From: Euryodendron excelsum
Taxonomy: Eukaryota; Streptophyta; Magnoliopsida; Ericales; Pentaphylacaceae
Length of the DNA stretch: 64,000 nucleotides
Assembly (NCBI GenBank): GCA_033060915.1
Contig: CM065387.1
Location: 25,894,501 to 25,958,500, forward strand
Direction: 5' to 3'
Within the stretch, counting starts at the first letter, position 1. Each line of letters starts with the position of its first letter. The translations under genes and the position numbers were made by a program. Of this stretch, positions 22,858 through 35,161 are shown piece by piece. Under the pieces are notes generated by a model. The model was not told the DNA's origin, did not search any database, and saw nothing but the letters and a program-made list of their open reading frames with translations.

Positions 22858-23225
22858 CGAGATCAGAAGATCTCGAGAACCAACACCATCTAGGTAGCTT
22901 CCCGAGATTGAGTGATCTCGGGGACCAACACCTTCTCAAATTCTAAATGGTTCACTTCTGGTACCTGTTAGCCTGCCAATGTAAAATGTCCATTATTCGG
23001 TAAGTCTCCGAGATCAGGCAATCTAGGGGACCAACACCATCCTATAGGTAGCTTTCTAAGATCGAGTGATCTCAGGAACCAACACCACCCTCCATGTAGC
23101 TTTCTGAGATCGGGCGATCTCAAGAACCAACACCACCCTACAGGTAGCTCTCTAAGACCTAGCAGTCTCATGGACCAATACCACACAAGTAGCTTTCCAA
23201 GACCAGGCAGTCTCGGGAACCAACA
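22858..23225 (+). promoter_or_regulatory. U3 array of GATC-centred dyads (LTR D)
   Basis: Seven dyads spaced mostly 45-49 bp. The best are CGAGATC-AGAA-GATCTCG (22858-22875), an 8-bp-arm palindrome built on CCCGAGAT/ATCTCGGG (22901-22922), and TGAGATC-GGGC-GATCTCA (23105-23122), all with perfect arms. Each is followed by GA(A/C)CCAACACCA. The strong conservation of the arms against a drifting background suggests binding sites. Function is not known. Confidence 0.65.
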
Positions 23226-24504
23226 TCTAGCTGAACACCGGTGCCTACTAGCCCAACTCGGTGAAAAATGACCAAACCTACCCCCTGGGCCTCCAAGTAC
23301 GTATTTGAGAAAGTTTAAAATCCCTCAAGACGGTAAGTCCACCCTTCCAAAATGTTCCTAGATAGTTAGGCATACTTAATACGCTATCCTGATCAATTTT
23401 GGTCCCATTCCATTTAATTTTGGTGAAAAAGACCATTTTGTCCCTAGGCACACCAACACAACACAAATCCCTCCTGACGGTAAATACACTTTCCAGAACC
23501 GTCCCTAGACAGTCTGACATGCTCAATATGCCATTCCAAACCATCCTAACTCTTTTCAACCAATTCCAATCAAAATGACCATTTTACCCCTAGTGGCCCA
23601 AGTGTGCCCCGAAACCACACCGGCTCTGGGTACCAAACCGGTATACCCTATTATACACTCATATCCAATCCAAGCTGAATCTTGTGACTCTAAACACTTC
23701 TCAGTCAATGAAAGTCCCTTGGAGCGTCTTAGAGACGCTCCGCTAACGTTGCCTTTTCTCCCAATTCCTTGATTATAACACACCGTCAAACAACTTGAGA
23801 ATTACATAAATCAAGGAATTCCTATAAGCCCATCTATATTTCTTTTCATCGATATAGATAGATTGAATAGATCGCTTTCTGAAGCCCTTGATCGCATGCC
23901 TTGAAAATTGTCACTTTTAGAAACCCCTAGAGCATCTCACAAATGCTCTGCTAGGGTTGTCTTTTCCTCTAATTTCCTGATTATAATGCACCATCAAAAA
24001 AATTGAGAAATGCATAAATTAAGAAATTTCTGAAAGTATTTCCAGAGCACTTTCCATCGGTACAGTCCAATGGCCTAAAGACTACTACTTTTGAAACATC
24101 CGTGAAGCATATCACAAATGCTCCGCAAAAGTGTGTTTTCATACACGCTTCTCAAGGTGATATCTCACTCTTCCGAACACCTTTGAAGCTCCCTAAAAGT
24201 TTTCGGTTCTTGAGAAACAATAGGAGAACGTCGTGGACGTAACCGATTTTCCTATATATTTCCTGGATTGCACAATTATCAAGGTAAAGTTAACATGAAA
24301 GTTCCCAGCTGTAGAGTGTATGCCACATGCACCCAGATTGTGATCATATAGATCAAAACTTTGCTTGCTCCCCAAGTTGAGTCAGTACAACGTGTGCCAC
24401 ATGGCATTCAAACAATGGAACAATACTGGCGCATGTGTTACATACGTAAGGGCAAAAATTGCCTAGGCGTATATAGTATATGCGCTAGTTCCCAGCAGAT
24501 TGCC

Positions 24505-24512
24505 TATAAATA
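24505..24512 (+). promoter_or_regulatory. TATA box of LTR D
   Basis: TATAAATA within GATTGCCTATAAATACAGGC, about 1.8 kb into the LTR, as in the type-2 LTRs. It is missing from the related LTR A. Confidence 0.6.
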
Positions 24513-26040
24513 CAGGCCTCCTTCTTTGCATATTCCAGAATCGAAAACAATAGCGAAGCTTTGCAAAAATAGCCTCAGAACTTTAAAAGTTTCTATGCAC
24601 CTCACCCTCCAAACACCTAAGTTAGATTCAACCTCTCTCTAGCCTATACACTCCATCTCTAATGCTTTCCATGCCATAAAAGAGCTATTTCCAGCCCCCT
24701 TAAGCCTCTCTAAGGCCATTCAAGTTCAAGACAAGTCATCCATGGAAGTTTGAAAGGGTTTGAAGACAAAGGTGGTATTCCCTTTAGATTTATGTCTCTC
24801 CCACTCGTCTCTTCTCTCTCCTAGTCCACTTGGACTACTTTTCTCTTTTAACCTAATCTTCTACCCCCCTTTCTTGCTTGGTTAAAACAAGTGAGCTCCT
24901 AAGTCATGCCTAGAGGAAAGCTTGTGAGAGCCACCATGTAGGGGGAAACTCTTACAAGCTTAATTTAAGATGGTATGACCTTGGAGCACTTTGCAATTTG
25001 GTGTGGCCTCTAGCCTTGTATGATTTCATGACCTCTCTTTTGCATACGGTTACCATGTTCATGTTTTGCATGCTTGACTCCACTTTCATGTTCATCATCA
25101 TTTTTCAAAAACCTTCACTATCCCTATTTCTATGTCATTCTTAAACTCCATATTCAAGTGTTTTCCCAAAAATGGTTCTGAGAGTTGGTTCCTTGAAACC
25201 TAGGTCAAATTCTCAATTTCCACATCCTAGAGAACCCTCCTTAAGTCCCTTGACCTCATTTTGCATTGTTGCATTTTACTAACTTCAAGTTACATTAAAA
25301 TGGTTTTCAAACCTTGTATTTCACTTTGATTTCTAAAGTTTTGCTCTATTGAGTTTTGTTGTTAAAATGGTCCTCATGGAACCCTTTCTTGAGTGGTCTT
25401 CTTATTTATTGATCATAGGAACCTAGCTCATTAGAGTGGTTTTCTACACTCCCAAATTGGTTTTCAAAACAACCCCCTTCAAGAAGGGTTCTCAAAAATT
25501 CATTCTCTTTAATTTACGTAAAAATGATTTGCAAAACTACCATATTCATCTTAATTTTTAGAAGTTTTGCTCTCTTGAATATTGTGGTTGGAATGGTCCG
25601 GTCCCATAGTCTTCTTTGGAGTGATTTCTCTCAAATCAACCATATGAACCCTTATTCTTTAGAGTTTTTTTCGATATCTTAAAATTAGTTTTGTAAAACC
25701 TCTTTTTCAAAAATAATTTTCAAAGGTTCATTCTCTTTAGTTTTCAATCAAAAAAGTTCTCAAAACTACCTTTTATATATTGATTTTCAAAAGTTTCACT
25801 ATCTTGAGTTAGTGGTTATAATGGTTCTAAGGCAACTCTCCGTTGAGTGGTTTTCAAATACCAACCATATGAACCCAACACTCAAGTGGTTTTCATAAAA
25901 ATGGTTTTCAAAATGCCCTTTCAAATTTTATGCATAAACCACTTTCTAAAATTACTAGGGCAAAACCCTAGATCAAAACCACCTTTCTAAAACTACTAGG
26001 GCCAATCCCTAGTTCCAAAACCACCTTTTAAAACCACCTT

Positions 26041-26290
26041 CCAACCCTAGGTTAACTTGACCCTTAAGTACCCAACCTTAGGTTAACCTAATCCAAGTTA
26101 GTTATCTCTAGCTCAATCTAACCCCAGGTTAACTTGACCCTAGTTACCTAACCTTAGGTTAACCTAACCCAAGTTAGTTAACCCTAGGTTCCCTCAACCC
26201 TAGGTCAACCCAACCCTAGGTCAACCCAACCCTAGGTTAATCTAACCATAGTTAATTAACTTTAGATTATCCCAACCAAGGTTAGTAAGC
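26041..26290 (+). repeat. CCTAGGTTAACC-type minisatellite in LTR D
   Basis: Degenerate tandem modules of AACCCTAGGTTAACC and CCCAAGTTAGTTAACC, homologous to the block at 4551-4772 in LTR A. Confidence 0.7.
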
Positions 26291-28181
26291 TTCAAGGTTC
26301 CAATTCATAGATCCCTTTTCAAATGATCTTTCAATTCAAAACCATTATTATAGCATACTTTCATAAACATCCTACTCTCTTGACATTTCAAAAATCAACT
26401 AGAAAATCTTTTCAAATACTCCCATACTCTATCTTCAAAATGTTCCCAAGAGTTCTCTTAAGCATGTCTCGACTAAAATGGCCAGATACTTAACATTTAC
26501 CAAAAACTATTTTCAAAATGTTTACAAGAACTCACAACCTTAAAGTGTCTCTAACCCTTTATGGTTAGGGATTCGAAGACAAGTTCACAAAAGCATTTCC
26601 AACCCAAGCTCTACCTCTAAAATTTTCAAAACAAGACTTTAAAACATTTCTAAAACTCCCTTGAGTTATTTCAAAACCTTTCCAAAACTTCCTTGAGTTG
26701 TTTCAAAGCACTTACAAAACTCCCTTAAATTGTTTCAAAACATTTCAAAATTCTCTTGAATTAATTTCAAAAATATTTAAAATAATCTTCAAACCCAATT
26801 TCAAAAACACTTCAAACATCCCAAGTCCTATTTCAAAAGCATTTTCCTAAATTCTCAAGTTCTCTTTTTCCAACGTCCTCAATGTGTCTTCAAACCATTC
26901 CAAAGGCCCCAATGTGCGTCTTTTCTATCGGGGCTTTGCCCGAACTACGAATGACCTAATTCTTGCCAAATGAGATATGTAAGTAACCTAAAATGGTGTG
27001 TTTATAATCTTTATTTCAACCCAAGTTCCCTTTCAAAAGTTTCTATCAATGTAAAATTCCTATCTCAAATCCCTTCAAAACTTCCATGTTTTCAAACATC
27101 TTTTTTCAAAACATGCATCATGTATCATTCATCCAAAAAATGATGACCAAACCCATTTTTCAAAATTCTAAAGTGGATATTATGTGGATATTAGTAACAA
27201 GTTATTCAAGTGAGTGAACCAAGGGTGATTAGATACGTAGGTATCGAAAGGGCAGAGTAGGGTGATGATCTTCGGATGTCTTCCCTACACATAACGAACC
27301 CCCGGGCCATAAATTTTCAGTTTCAAGGACCAACCCGGATTCATGTTTTCAAAAGGGCTTTAAAACATTTTAAAAGGTTGCTAAAAACCTCTTTTCTAAA
27401 AACCGTCCTGACAAGGACATTTTCAAAATGGTTTCGAAAAACCTAAGTTTAGTCTTCGGATTATACTTAGTTTTAGGTGACCTAACACATCTTTAACTAT
27501 GTTAGGTGGCAACTCTAAACTTTTTCTAAAAGCCCTTGTTAAGATCAATTTCAAGTTCAAACCTAGTCGCACTCATCCTTCTAGGACGATGAGTTCTAAT
27601 GAAAGAGTATCGTGTTTTTCTCACTTGTGTGTAAGCACCCATTTTTTGCCTGCTCAGCAATCTCCAGGCTGTCTGGACTAATATTCAAACTAACATAAAC
27701 ACATTCAAGTCAAAACCGCTTTCTAGACTCATTCTATTTAATCAATCGCTTTGTGGGCCCACTAGGCCCAATAGAGGCAAAATGACCAAAATGCCCTTAG
27801 GGCATTGCTCAGTCCTATTCTAGTTGGCACGTCTTCCTAGAGATGTTAAGTCACCATTTCAATCTTAAATCCAATTTCAAGTCCAATTCCAATCCATATC
27901 AAATTTGGCATGCCTTTCGAGAAAGTTGATCTCTCAGGCGGTAAGACCATCCAGTTCAGCACGTTTTTTGAGAAAACTCTTCAGAACGGTATGTCCCTTC
28001 AAACCCGTTGACCAGGATGAAACCCAAGTCCCCAAGATGGTAGAACGGTCCATCTTTGACACCTGCTAGCTGCCAATGAAGAATGTCCGTTATCGACACA
28101 TCTTTCGAGAAACTTGATTCCATAGATAATAAGTCCACCTAGTAGCTTTCTGAGATCAGGCAGTCTCCGGAATGAACGTGA

Positions 28182-28390
28182 ATCATCAGAGTGGTGAAAA
28201 CACTCACAAACATCGCAACCATCCGAGTGGTGGAAACACTCACAAACAGGTCGATATTAGAAATTGCTAACAAAACCCCTATGTCACGGGACCGAACTAG
28301 CCACTTGGCCGTGAAACATTTACCAAAGCACGAGATACCTTTGGAAACCAACTCGTCACAAATCATTAGAGTTGCAGAAACACTCAAAAC
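28182..28390 (+). promoter_or_regulatory. U3 dyads GAGTG...CACTC (type-2 LTR)
   Basis: GAGTGGTGAAAACACTC at 28186-28202 and GAGTGGTGGAAACACTC at 28222-28238 are inverted repeats with 5-bp arms, 36 bp apart. A third, weaker copy is near 28368. The minus-strand LTR of element C has the same motifs at about 34675-34890. They sit where type-1 LTRs have the GATC dyads. Confidence 0.5.
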
Positions 28391-29266
28391 CCGGGTCGAC
28401 ACTAGTGCCTGCTAGCCCACTCTGGTAAAAAATGACCAAACTGCCCCTTGAGCCTTTTTTGACACGCTTTTTGAGAAAGTACCTAAGTCCTTAGAGCAGT
28501 AAGTCCACCATTCCAAGATCGTCCCACAGACGATCCGGCATGTTCAAGTGCCTTCCAGTCAGTTTCAAACCAATTACGAGACCATCCGGTTAAAATGACT
28601 ATTTTACCCCTAGGCATCCGAGTGTCTCCAGGGACCACACCGGCACTGGGTATCCAATTGGTTACCTTCCGATGATGCTTTTAATAGCATTCTCAATCTT
28701 CTAGCACCCTTTCAGAATATTCTAAGTCAATTTCGGCAAACCTGGTACAAAATAACCATTTTGCCCTTGGTGGGCCAGTTGTCTTTACCAACAACACCGG
28801 CTATGGGTATCAAATCGGCGATCCCTCGAAACACTTTGTACAATGTTTCTAACCTTCAAGTCCTCTCATGAGTCATTCCAAGTCCATTTTAGTGGTTTTC
28901 TAATCTAGTTGAACGTTTTGCCCCTAATAGCTTGGTCGACCATCGCTATATGATTTTTCGAGTCTGTTACCCCTAGGACACTATTTCAAGGGTTTCTACC
29001 CATTTCTGGCCTTTTGGACCATTCCCAGCCTTCCAAAACATTTTTAGACCTTCCGGAGTTACTCCTAATAAAGCCAAGCCAAAAATTACATGGTAGTCAA
29101 CAATACAAGCACCCAAATCTTTTGTCTTGCATATCAAGGGTTGAAAGATACGTTACTTGGTGACCTTAAAACTTTCATGCTAGTAGTGCCAGCCAAAAAT
29201 TTGCTTGACGCCACTCTTAGTGGCACTAGAAGAAAATTTCCCCTGGCGCCAGGTCAATCTTCTGTC

Positions 29267-29274
29267 TATAAATA
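29267..29274 (+). promoter_or_regulatory. TATA box of element B
   Basis: TATAAATA in CTTCTGTCTATAAATACAAA. Transcription would start roughly 30 bp downstream, giving a first leader segment of about 240 nt up to the donor-like site at 29536. Confidence 0.65.
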
Positions 29275-31534
29275 CAAAGCCTCCCTTTGCGTGAAAAAGG
29301 TCCACAAACTAGTCCAAAAACTCTGCTTTTTGAATTACAGAGTTTGAAGTCTCTCCAAAACCCTAGTCTCTCTAGTCTCTTCAAACCCTAGCCACCATGC
29401 ACTTAACCCTAACACTTATACACATTCTATACACTCATACAAGCCTCCATTGAAGACTTAAGGTGCTGCAACTTGGATGCTCTCACGGATTGAGCAAAGC
29501 AAAGCAAACAAAGCAAGAAAACAAGAAGAATACAAGGTAGGCTCTCTCTTTTTATGTTTACGTACTTCCCCTCTCTCTTCTTTCTCCTAACCCATTTGGA
29601 TTTTCTTCTATTTTAATCCCCTATCTTCTTCCCCCCCTTTCTTGCATGCTTAAAACAAGGGTTTCCCCAATTCATGTGTAGGAAGGATGGTTGAATGTCA
29701 CCGTGTCGGAGGCTTTCTTTTAATTCAACCTTAGATCATGTGGATTCGGCCCCCTTGATTATGTGGTGAAGCCAACCTTGTATGTTCACAACCCTTTGCA
29801 TTGTGCATATCATGTGTATACATCTCTTTAAAATTGTTTTCAAAGTTTGCATCAAAATCATCTTTCAAACTTGCATTCAAAATCTTCTTTTCAAAGTCAC
29901 ACTCCTAGAGTAATTCTAGTCATTCTATGGTTAGGGTTGCTTTAGGAAAGTATTATATTCATTGTGACCATCAAAGTCCATATTTTTGGGTACAAACCCT
30001 AACTTGTTTTCATCAAAACCACAATCTTGAGATGATTCTAGCCATTCCATAGTTAGGGTTTTTTTAGGAAAGTGTGATATTCAAAATGGTCATTATGATC
30101 CATATTTCAAATCCATGTTGTTTTTAAAATCACATTCCTAAAATGATCCTAATCTTTTCATGGTTAGAATCATTTTAGGAAAGTGAGATATTCAAAAGGT
30201 TTTCAAAAGTCCATATTCAAACTCCTTTCAAAATTGCAACTCAAAATACTTTTAAAAAGTTCTCTCCAAAAATTCACTTTCTAAAAACTCTATCCAAAAC
30301 TGCTTTCAAAAATTTATTTTCCAAAAAGCACTTTTCAAACTCCTTTCCAAAAGTTCTCTCCAAAAATTTACTTTCTAAAATCTCTCTTCAAGTTTCCTTC
30401 CTAGAAACTCTCTTTAAAAAGTCTACTTTTCAAAAACTCGTTTCTTGGAGTTTAAGTCAAGCCCTAGATTTCATAGTTAGAAAACCCTAATTTTCTTTCC
30501 CAGAAACACGACTTCCTCTTTTACCTTAAATCATAAGTTTCCTAAATCCCTTTTTCAATACTGAAATCATAGGTCTCTAAATTCAAGATTTTCAACACTC
30601 TACCTTCCCAATTCCATGTCAAATCCAATCTTTCAAATTAGGAAATTAGATCAAATCATTCAATTTAGGAGACTAGATCAAATCCTCTAATTTTAGAAAC
30701 CATATCAAATCAGCTATTTTTAAAAATAAAATCTAATCTTCTACTTTAGGTAATAGAAATCAAATCTTTCTTAATTCAAACATTTCCTAATTCCAACCTT
30801 TATAAATTTCTAAAATTTTATAATTTCAAAACTTCCCTAAGTTCAAACTTTCTAAATTCAAAACTTTCCTAAAATGAAACTTTCCTAAAACGAAACTTTC
30901 CTAAATTGGCACTTTTCCAAAATGGAACTTTTCTATTTTGAAACATTCCTAATTCGAAGATTTCCTGATCCATTCTTTCTTAAACCTTAAGTTTTCTAAA
31001 CCCTTCAAATCAAATAATCAAGTGTTTTCAAATCAAATTAAATCTCTTTTCAAATCTTCCTTAAATCTATCTTTCCTAATTCGAATCTTTTCTAATTCAA
31101 ACATTTCCTAAATCCAACTTTCTAAAATTGAACTTTTTAAGTCTAAATCAAATCCTTTCCAATTCAAGTACATGTTCCAATCTTAGGTAACCAAGACCCT
31201 AGGATACTTAAACCTTAGTTCAATCCTAACCCTAAAGTTATGAAGCTTCGATTGTTTTTTAAAAACTTCTTTCTAAACCAAGATGGTTTTCCAACTTCAA
31301 ACTCCAAAATATTTTCAAAACTCTACTTCTTTCCAAATCAAGTCGAAGTTTTCTTTCAAAGTTCAAACCCTTTTTTAAGTTTACAATTTCAAATCAAATC
31401 TCGATTTCAAATATTCTATTCCAAGTTCAAGTCAAAACTCCTTTTTAAATCAAACTCTTTCTCAAATTAAATTCTTTTTCAAATCTTTTCAAATCAAACT
31501 TTTCAAAAACCTAAAAGAGTTTTGATGTTCAACC

Positions 31535-34500
31535 CTTTGAGGTTTTTGAAAAGTTTAATTTGAAAATAATTTGATTTCAACTTTGAATAGAAGATATGAA
31601 ATTGAGATTCGATTTCAAATTGAACCTAGTCCCTTGAAAAAGGGGTTTTGATCTTTGAAAGAAAACCTAGACTAGATTTGGAAAGACAGAGTTGAGTTTT
31701 GAAAACATTTTGAAGTTCAAAATTTGAAAACCATCTTGGTTTTGAAAAAGAGTTTTAGAAAAGAGTCAAAGCTTCCTAACTTTAGGGTTAGGGTTGAACT
31801 AGGGTTTAGGTATCCTAGGGTTAAAGCAAACTAAGACTGGAATATGTAGTCTAATTAGAAAGGAATTGATTTAAATTTAAAAGTCCAAATTTAAAATGTT
31901 GGATTTAGGAAAGGTGCGAATTAGAAAGGCTTGAATTAGGAAAGTTGGATTTAAGGAAGATTTGAAAAGAGATTTGATTTGATTTAAAAACACTTGACTT
32001 GGAATAATTTGGAAAGTTAGGGTTTAGGAAAGGTTGGAGTTTCGAAAGCTTTGAATTAGGAATTTTTCAAAATAAGAAAGTCTCATTTTAGGAAAGTGCT
32101 GAATTAGGAAAGTTTTGACTTAAGAAGGTTTTCTTTTTAAGAAAGATTTGATTTTGAAAATATTTGAATTTGGAAAGTTTGATTTAAGAAAGATTTGAGA
32201 TTTAGAAAGCTTTAGAAGTTTGGAAAGATTTGGAATTTAGAAAGTTTTAAAATTTAGAAAGATTGGAATTAAGAACGATTTGATTCCTATTTCCTAAAGT
32301 TGAAGATTTAATTTTATTTTCAAAAAGAGATGATTTGATTTGGTTTCTAAAATTGGAGGATTTAATCTAGTTTCCTAATTTGAAAGATTTGGTCTAGTTT
32401 CCTAATTTGAAAAATTGGATTTGACATAGAATTGGAAATTTTGAATTTTGGAAATCTAGGGTTTGGAAACCTATGATTTTGGGTGTAGAGATTTGAAAAA
32501 TCTAGGATTTGATGTTGAAAATAGAGGTTTTGAAAACTTTAATTTGAAGCAAAAGAAGAAGTCATATTTTTGGGAAAAAAAATTAGGGTTTCCTAACCAT
32601 GGGACCTAAGGCTTAACTCGGAATCCAAGAAAAAGAGTTTTTGGAAAGAAGATCTTTTGAGGAGAATTTCTAGGAAGGGTACTTGGAGATAGTTTTTAGA
32701 AAGTGAATTTTTCAAGAGAACTTTTGGAAAGGAGTTTGAAAGAGCCTTTTGGAAAATAGATTTTTGAATGAGGTTTTTAGAAAGGAATTTTAGAAAGTAA
32801 TTTTGGAAAGGAGATTGGAGAGAGTTTTTAGAAAGTATTTTGAAAAGCAACTTTAAAAGAGGTTTGAATATGGACTTTTTGAAATACCTTTTGAATGTCT
32901 CACTTTCCTAAAACGATTCTAACCATGAAGATTAGAACCATTCTAGGGTTGTGATTTTGAAAACAAGAAGGATTTGGAAATATGGACCATGATAGTCACA
33001 TTAAATATAACACTTTCTTCAAACAACCCTAACCATGAAAGGGCTAGAATCACCTTAAAATTGTGATTTTAACAAAATCGATTTTAGGGTTTACACCTAA
33101 AACTTATGTAACATTTTCCTAAAACAACCCTAACTATAGAGAGATTAGAATCATCTTAAGAATGTGATTTTTAAAAACAAGTTTGAAAGAGAAGATTTTT
33201 AATGCAAGTTTTGTAAAAGATTTTGATGCAAGTTTTGAAAACAAGCTTAGAAAATAATTTTGAAGAGATGTATGAGTATGATATGCACAATGCAAGTAGG
33301 GTCGTGAACATATAAGGTTTGCTTCACCACATAATCAAGGGGACCGAATCCACATGGTCTAAGATTGGATTAGAAGAAAGCCCCGACATGGTGACTTTCA
33401 ACCATCCTTCCTACACATGAATCGAGGATTCCCTTGTTTCAAGCATGCAAGAAAGGGGGGAAGAAGATAGGGGATTAAAATAAAAGAAAACCCAAGTGGG
33501 TTAGGAGGAAGAAGAAAGAGGAGGGAAGTACTTAAACATAAAGAGCAAGCCTACCTTGTTTTCTTCTTGTTTGCTTGCTTTATTTTGCTTTGCTTTTCTT
33601 GATCCTTGAGAGCTTCCAAGTTGCAGCACCTTGAGTTTTCGATAGAGGCTTTGAAGGCTTGTGTATGAGTGTATGGAGTGTGCATAGATATTAGGGTTAA
33701 GTGTAGGGTTTGGAAAGACTAGAGAGGCTAGGGTTTTGGAGAGACTTCTAGCTCTGTAATTTGAAAGCAAAGTTTTTCGATTGAGTTTGCGGACCCTTTT
33801 CACGTAAAGGGAGGCTCTGTATTTATAGACACAAGATTAGCCTAGCGCCTATTGCAATGGCGCCAAGGTAATTTTTGGCTTGGCATCACCAGCCACTTAG
33901 GAAACATTTAAGGGCAGCAAGCAACGTATCTTTCAATCCTTGATACGCAAGGTAAAAAGATTTGGGCACTTGTATTAGTGACTACCATGTAATTTTTGGC
34001 TTAGTTTCACTAGAAGTGACTCCGAAAGGTCCGGGAATATTTCGAGAGGCTGAGAATGGTCTGGAAAGCTGGAAATAGGTAGAAACCCTTGAAATAGTGT
34101 CCTAAAGGTAACGGACTTGAAAAACAGTATCGGGATGGTCAACCGACCTATGAGGGACAAAGCAGTCAACTAGACCAGAACACCATCGGAATACACTTGA
34201 AATGACTCATGAGAGAACATGAAGGTTAGAAACACTATCTAAAGTATTCCGAGGGATTTCTCAGAGCCGGTGTGGTTAAAAAAGACAACCAGCCCACTAG
34301 GGAAAAAACGGTCATTTTGCACTGAGTTTATCGAAATAGAATCGAAATGATTTGAAAAGGTATTAGAAGGTCGGGAATACTATTAAAAGAATTCTTGGGA
34401 GGTTACCGGTTTGATACCCAGAGCCGGTGTGGTTCCCGAAGGCACTCGAATGCCTAGGGGCAAAATGGTCATTTTGACCGAATGGTCTCGGAATTGGTCC

Positions 34501-35161
34501 AAAACCAACTGAAAGGCACTTAAACATGCTAGGTCATCTTTAAGATGATCTTTGAAGGGTGAACTTACCACTCTAAGGACTTAGGTACTTTCTTGAGAAG
34601 TGTGCTGAAAAAAGCCCAAGGGACAGTTTGGTTATTTTTCACCAAAGTGGGCTAGCAAGCACTGGTGTTGACCCGGGTTTTGAGTGTTTCCATCACTTTG
34701 ATGGTCTGTGACGAGTTGATTTCCAAAGGCATCTCGTCCTTTGGTAAACTTGTCACGGCCAAGAGGTGAATTCGGTACCGTGACATAGGGGTTTTGTTGG
34801 CAATTCCCAATGTCGACTTGTTTGCGAGTGTTTCCATCACTCTGACGGTAGCGATGTTTGTGAGTGTTTCCGCCACTCTAACGGTGCACGTTCATTCCAG
34901 AGACTGCCTAATCTCAAGAAGCTACTAAGTGGACTTATTGTTTGAGGAATCAACTTTCTTAAAAGACATGCCGAATAACGGACATTCTTCATTGGCGAGC
35001 TAACAGGAGCCAAAGGTGGACCGTTCTACCATCTTGGGGACTTGGGTTCCGTCCCAATCAACGAGTTTGAAGGGACTTACCGTTCCAAAGAGTTTTCTCG
35101 AAAAACATGCCAGATTGGATGGTCTTATCACCTGAGTGATCAACTTTCTTAAAAGACGTGT
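31535..35161 (-). repeat. Element C 3' LTR, distal part (type 2)
   Basis: Reverse complement of the type-2 LTR. It includes the TATA box (minus-strand TATAAATA, 33820-33827), the donor-like site on the minus strand (33555/33554), the CACCGGCTCTGGG boxes near 34260 and 34430, and the GAGTG/CACTC dyads. It breaks at LTR E. Confidence 0.87.

Larger units (their letters stand above)
22667..27629 (+). mobile_element. Type-1 Ogre-like solo LTR D, main part
   Basis: Opens with TGTAAGTATCCCATTTTTGC. It is broken at 27629 by element B and resumes at 49164 for its last 32 bp (ending GGGACGATA), giving about 5.0 kb in all. The 5-bp sequence AAAGT precedes it (22662-22666) and follows its end (49196-49200). 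Nothing but the inserted B lies between the halves, so D is a solo LTR inserted in the LINE. It carries the U3 dyad array, TATAAATA at 24505-24512, and the CCTAGG minisatellite at 26041-26290. Confidence 0.88.
27630..31517 (+). repeat. Element B 5' LTR, first part (type 2)
   Basis: Opens TGTAAGCACCCATTTTTTGCC. It holds GAGTG...CACTC dyads near 28186, repeated CCACACCGGC(A/T) boxes, TATAAATA at 29267-29274, a purine-rich leader (AAGCAAAGCAAA) and the donor-like AAG|GTAGGC at 29536/29537. It stops at CCTAAAAG, where the inverted element C begins. Confidence 0.88.
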
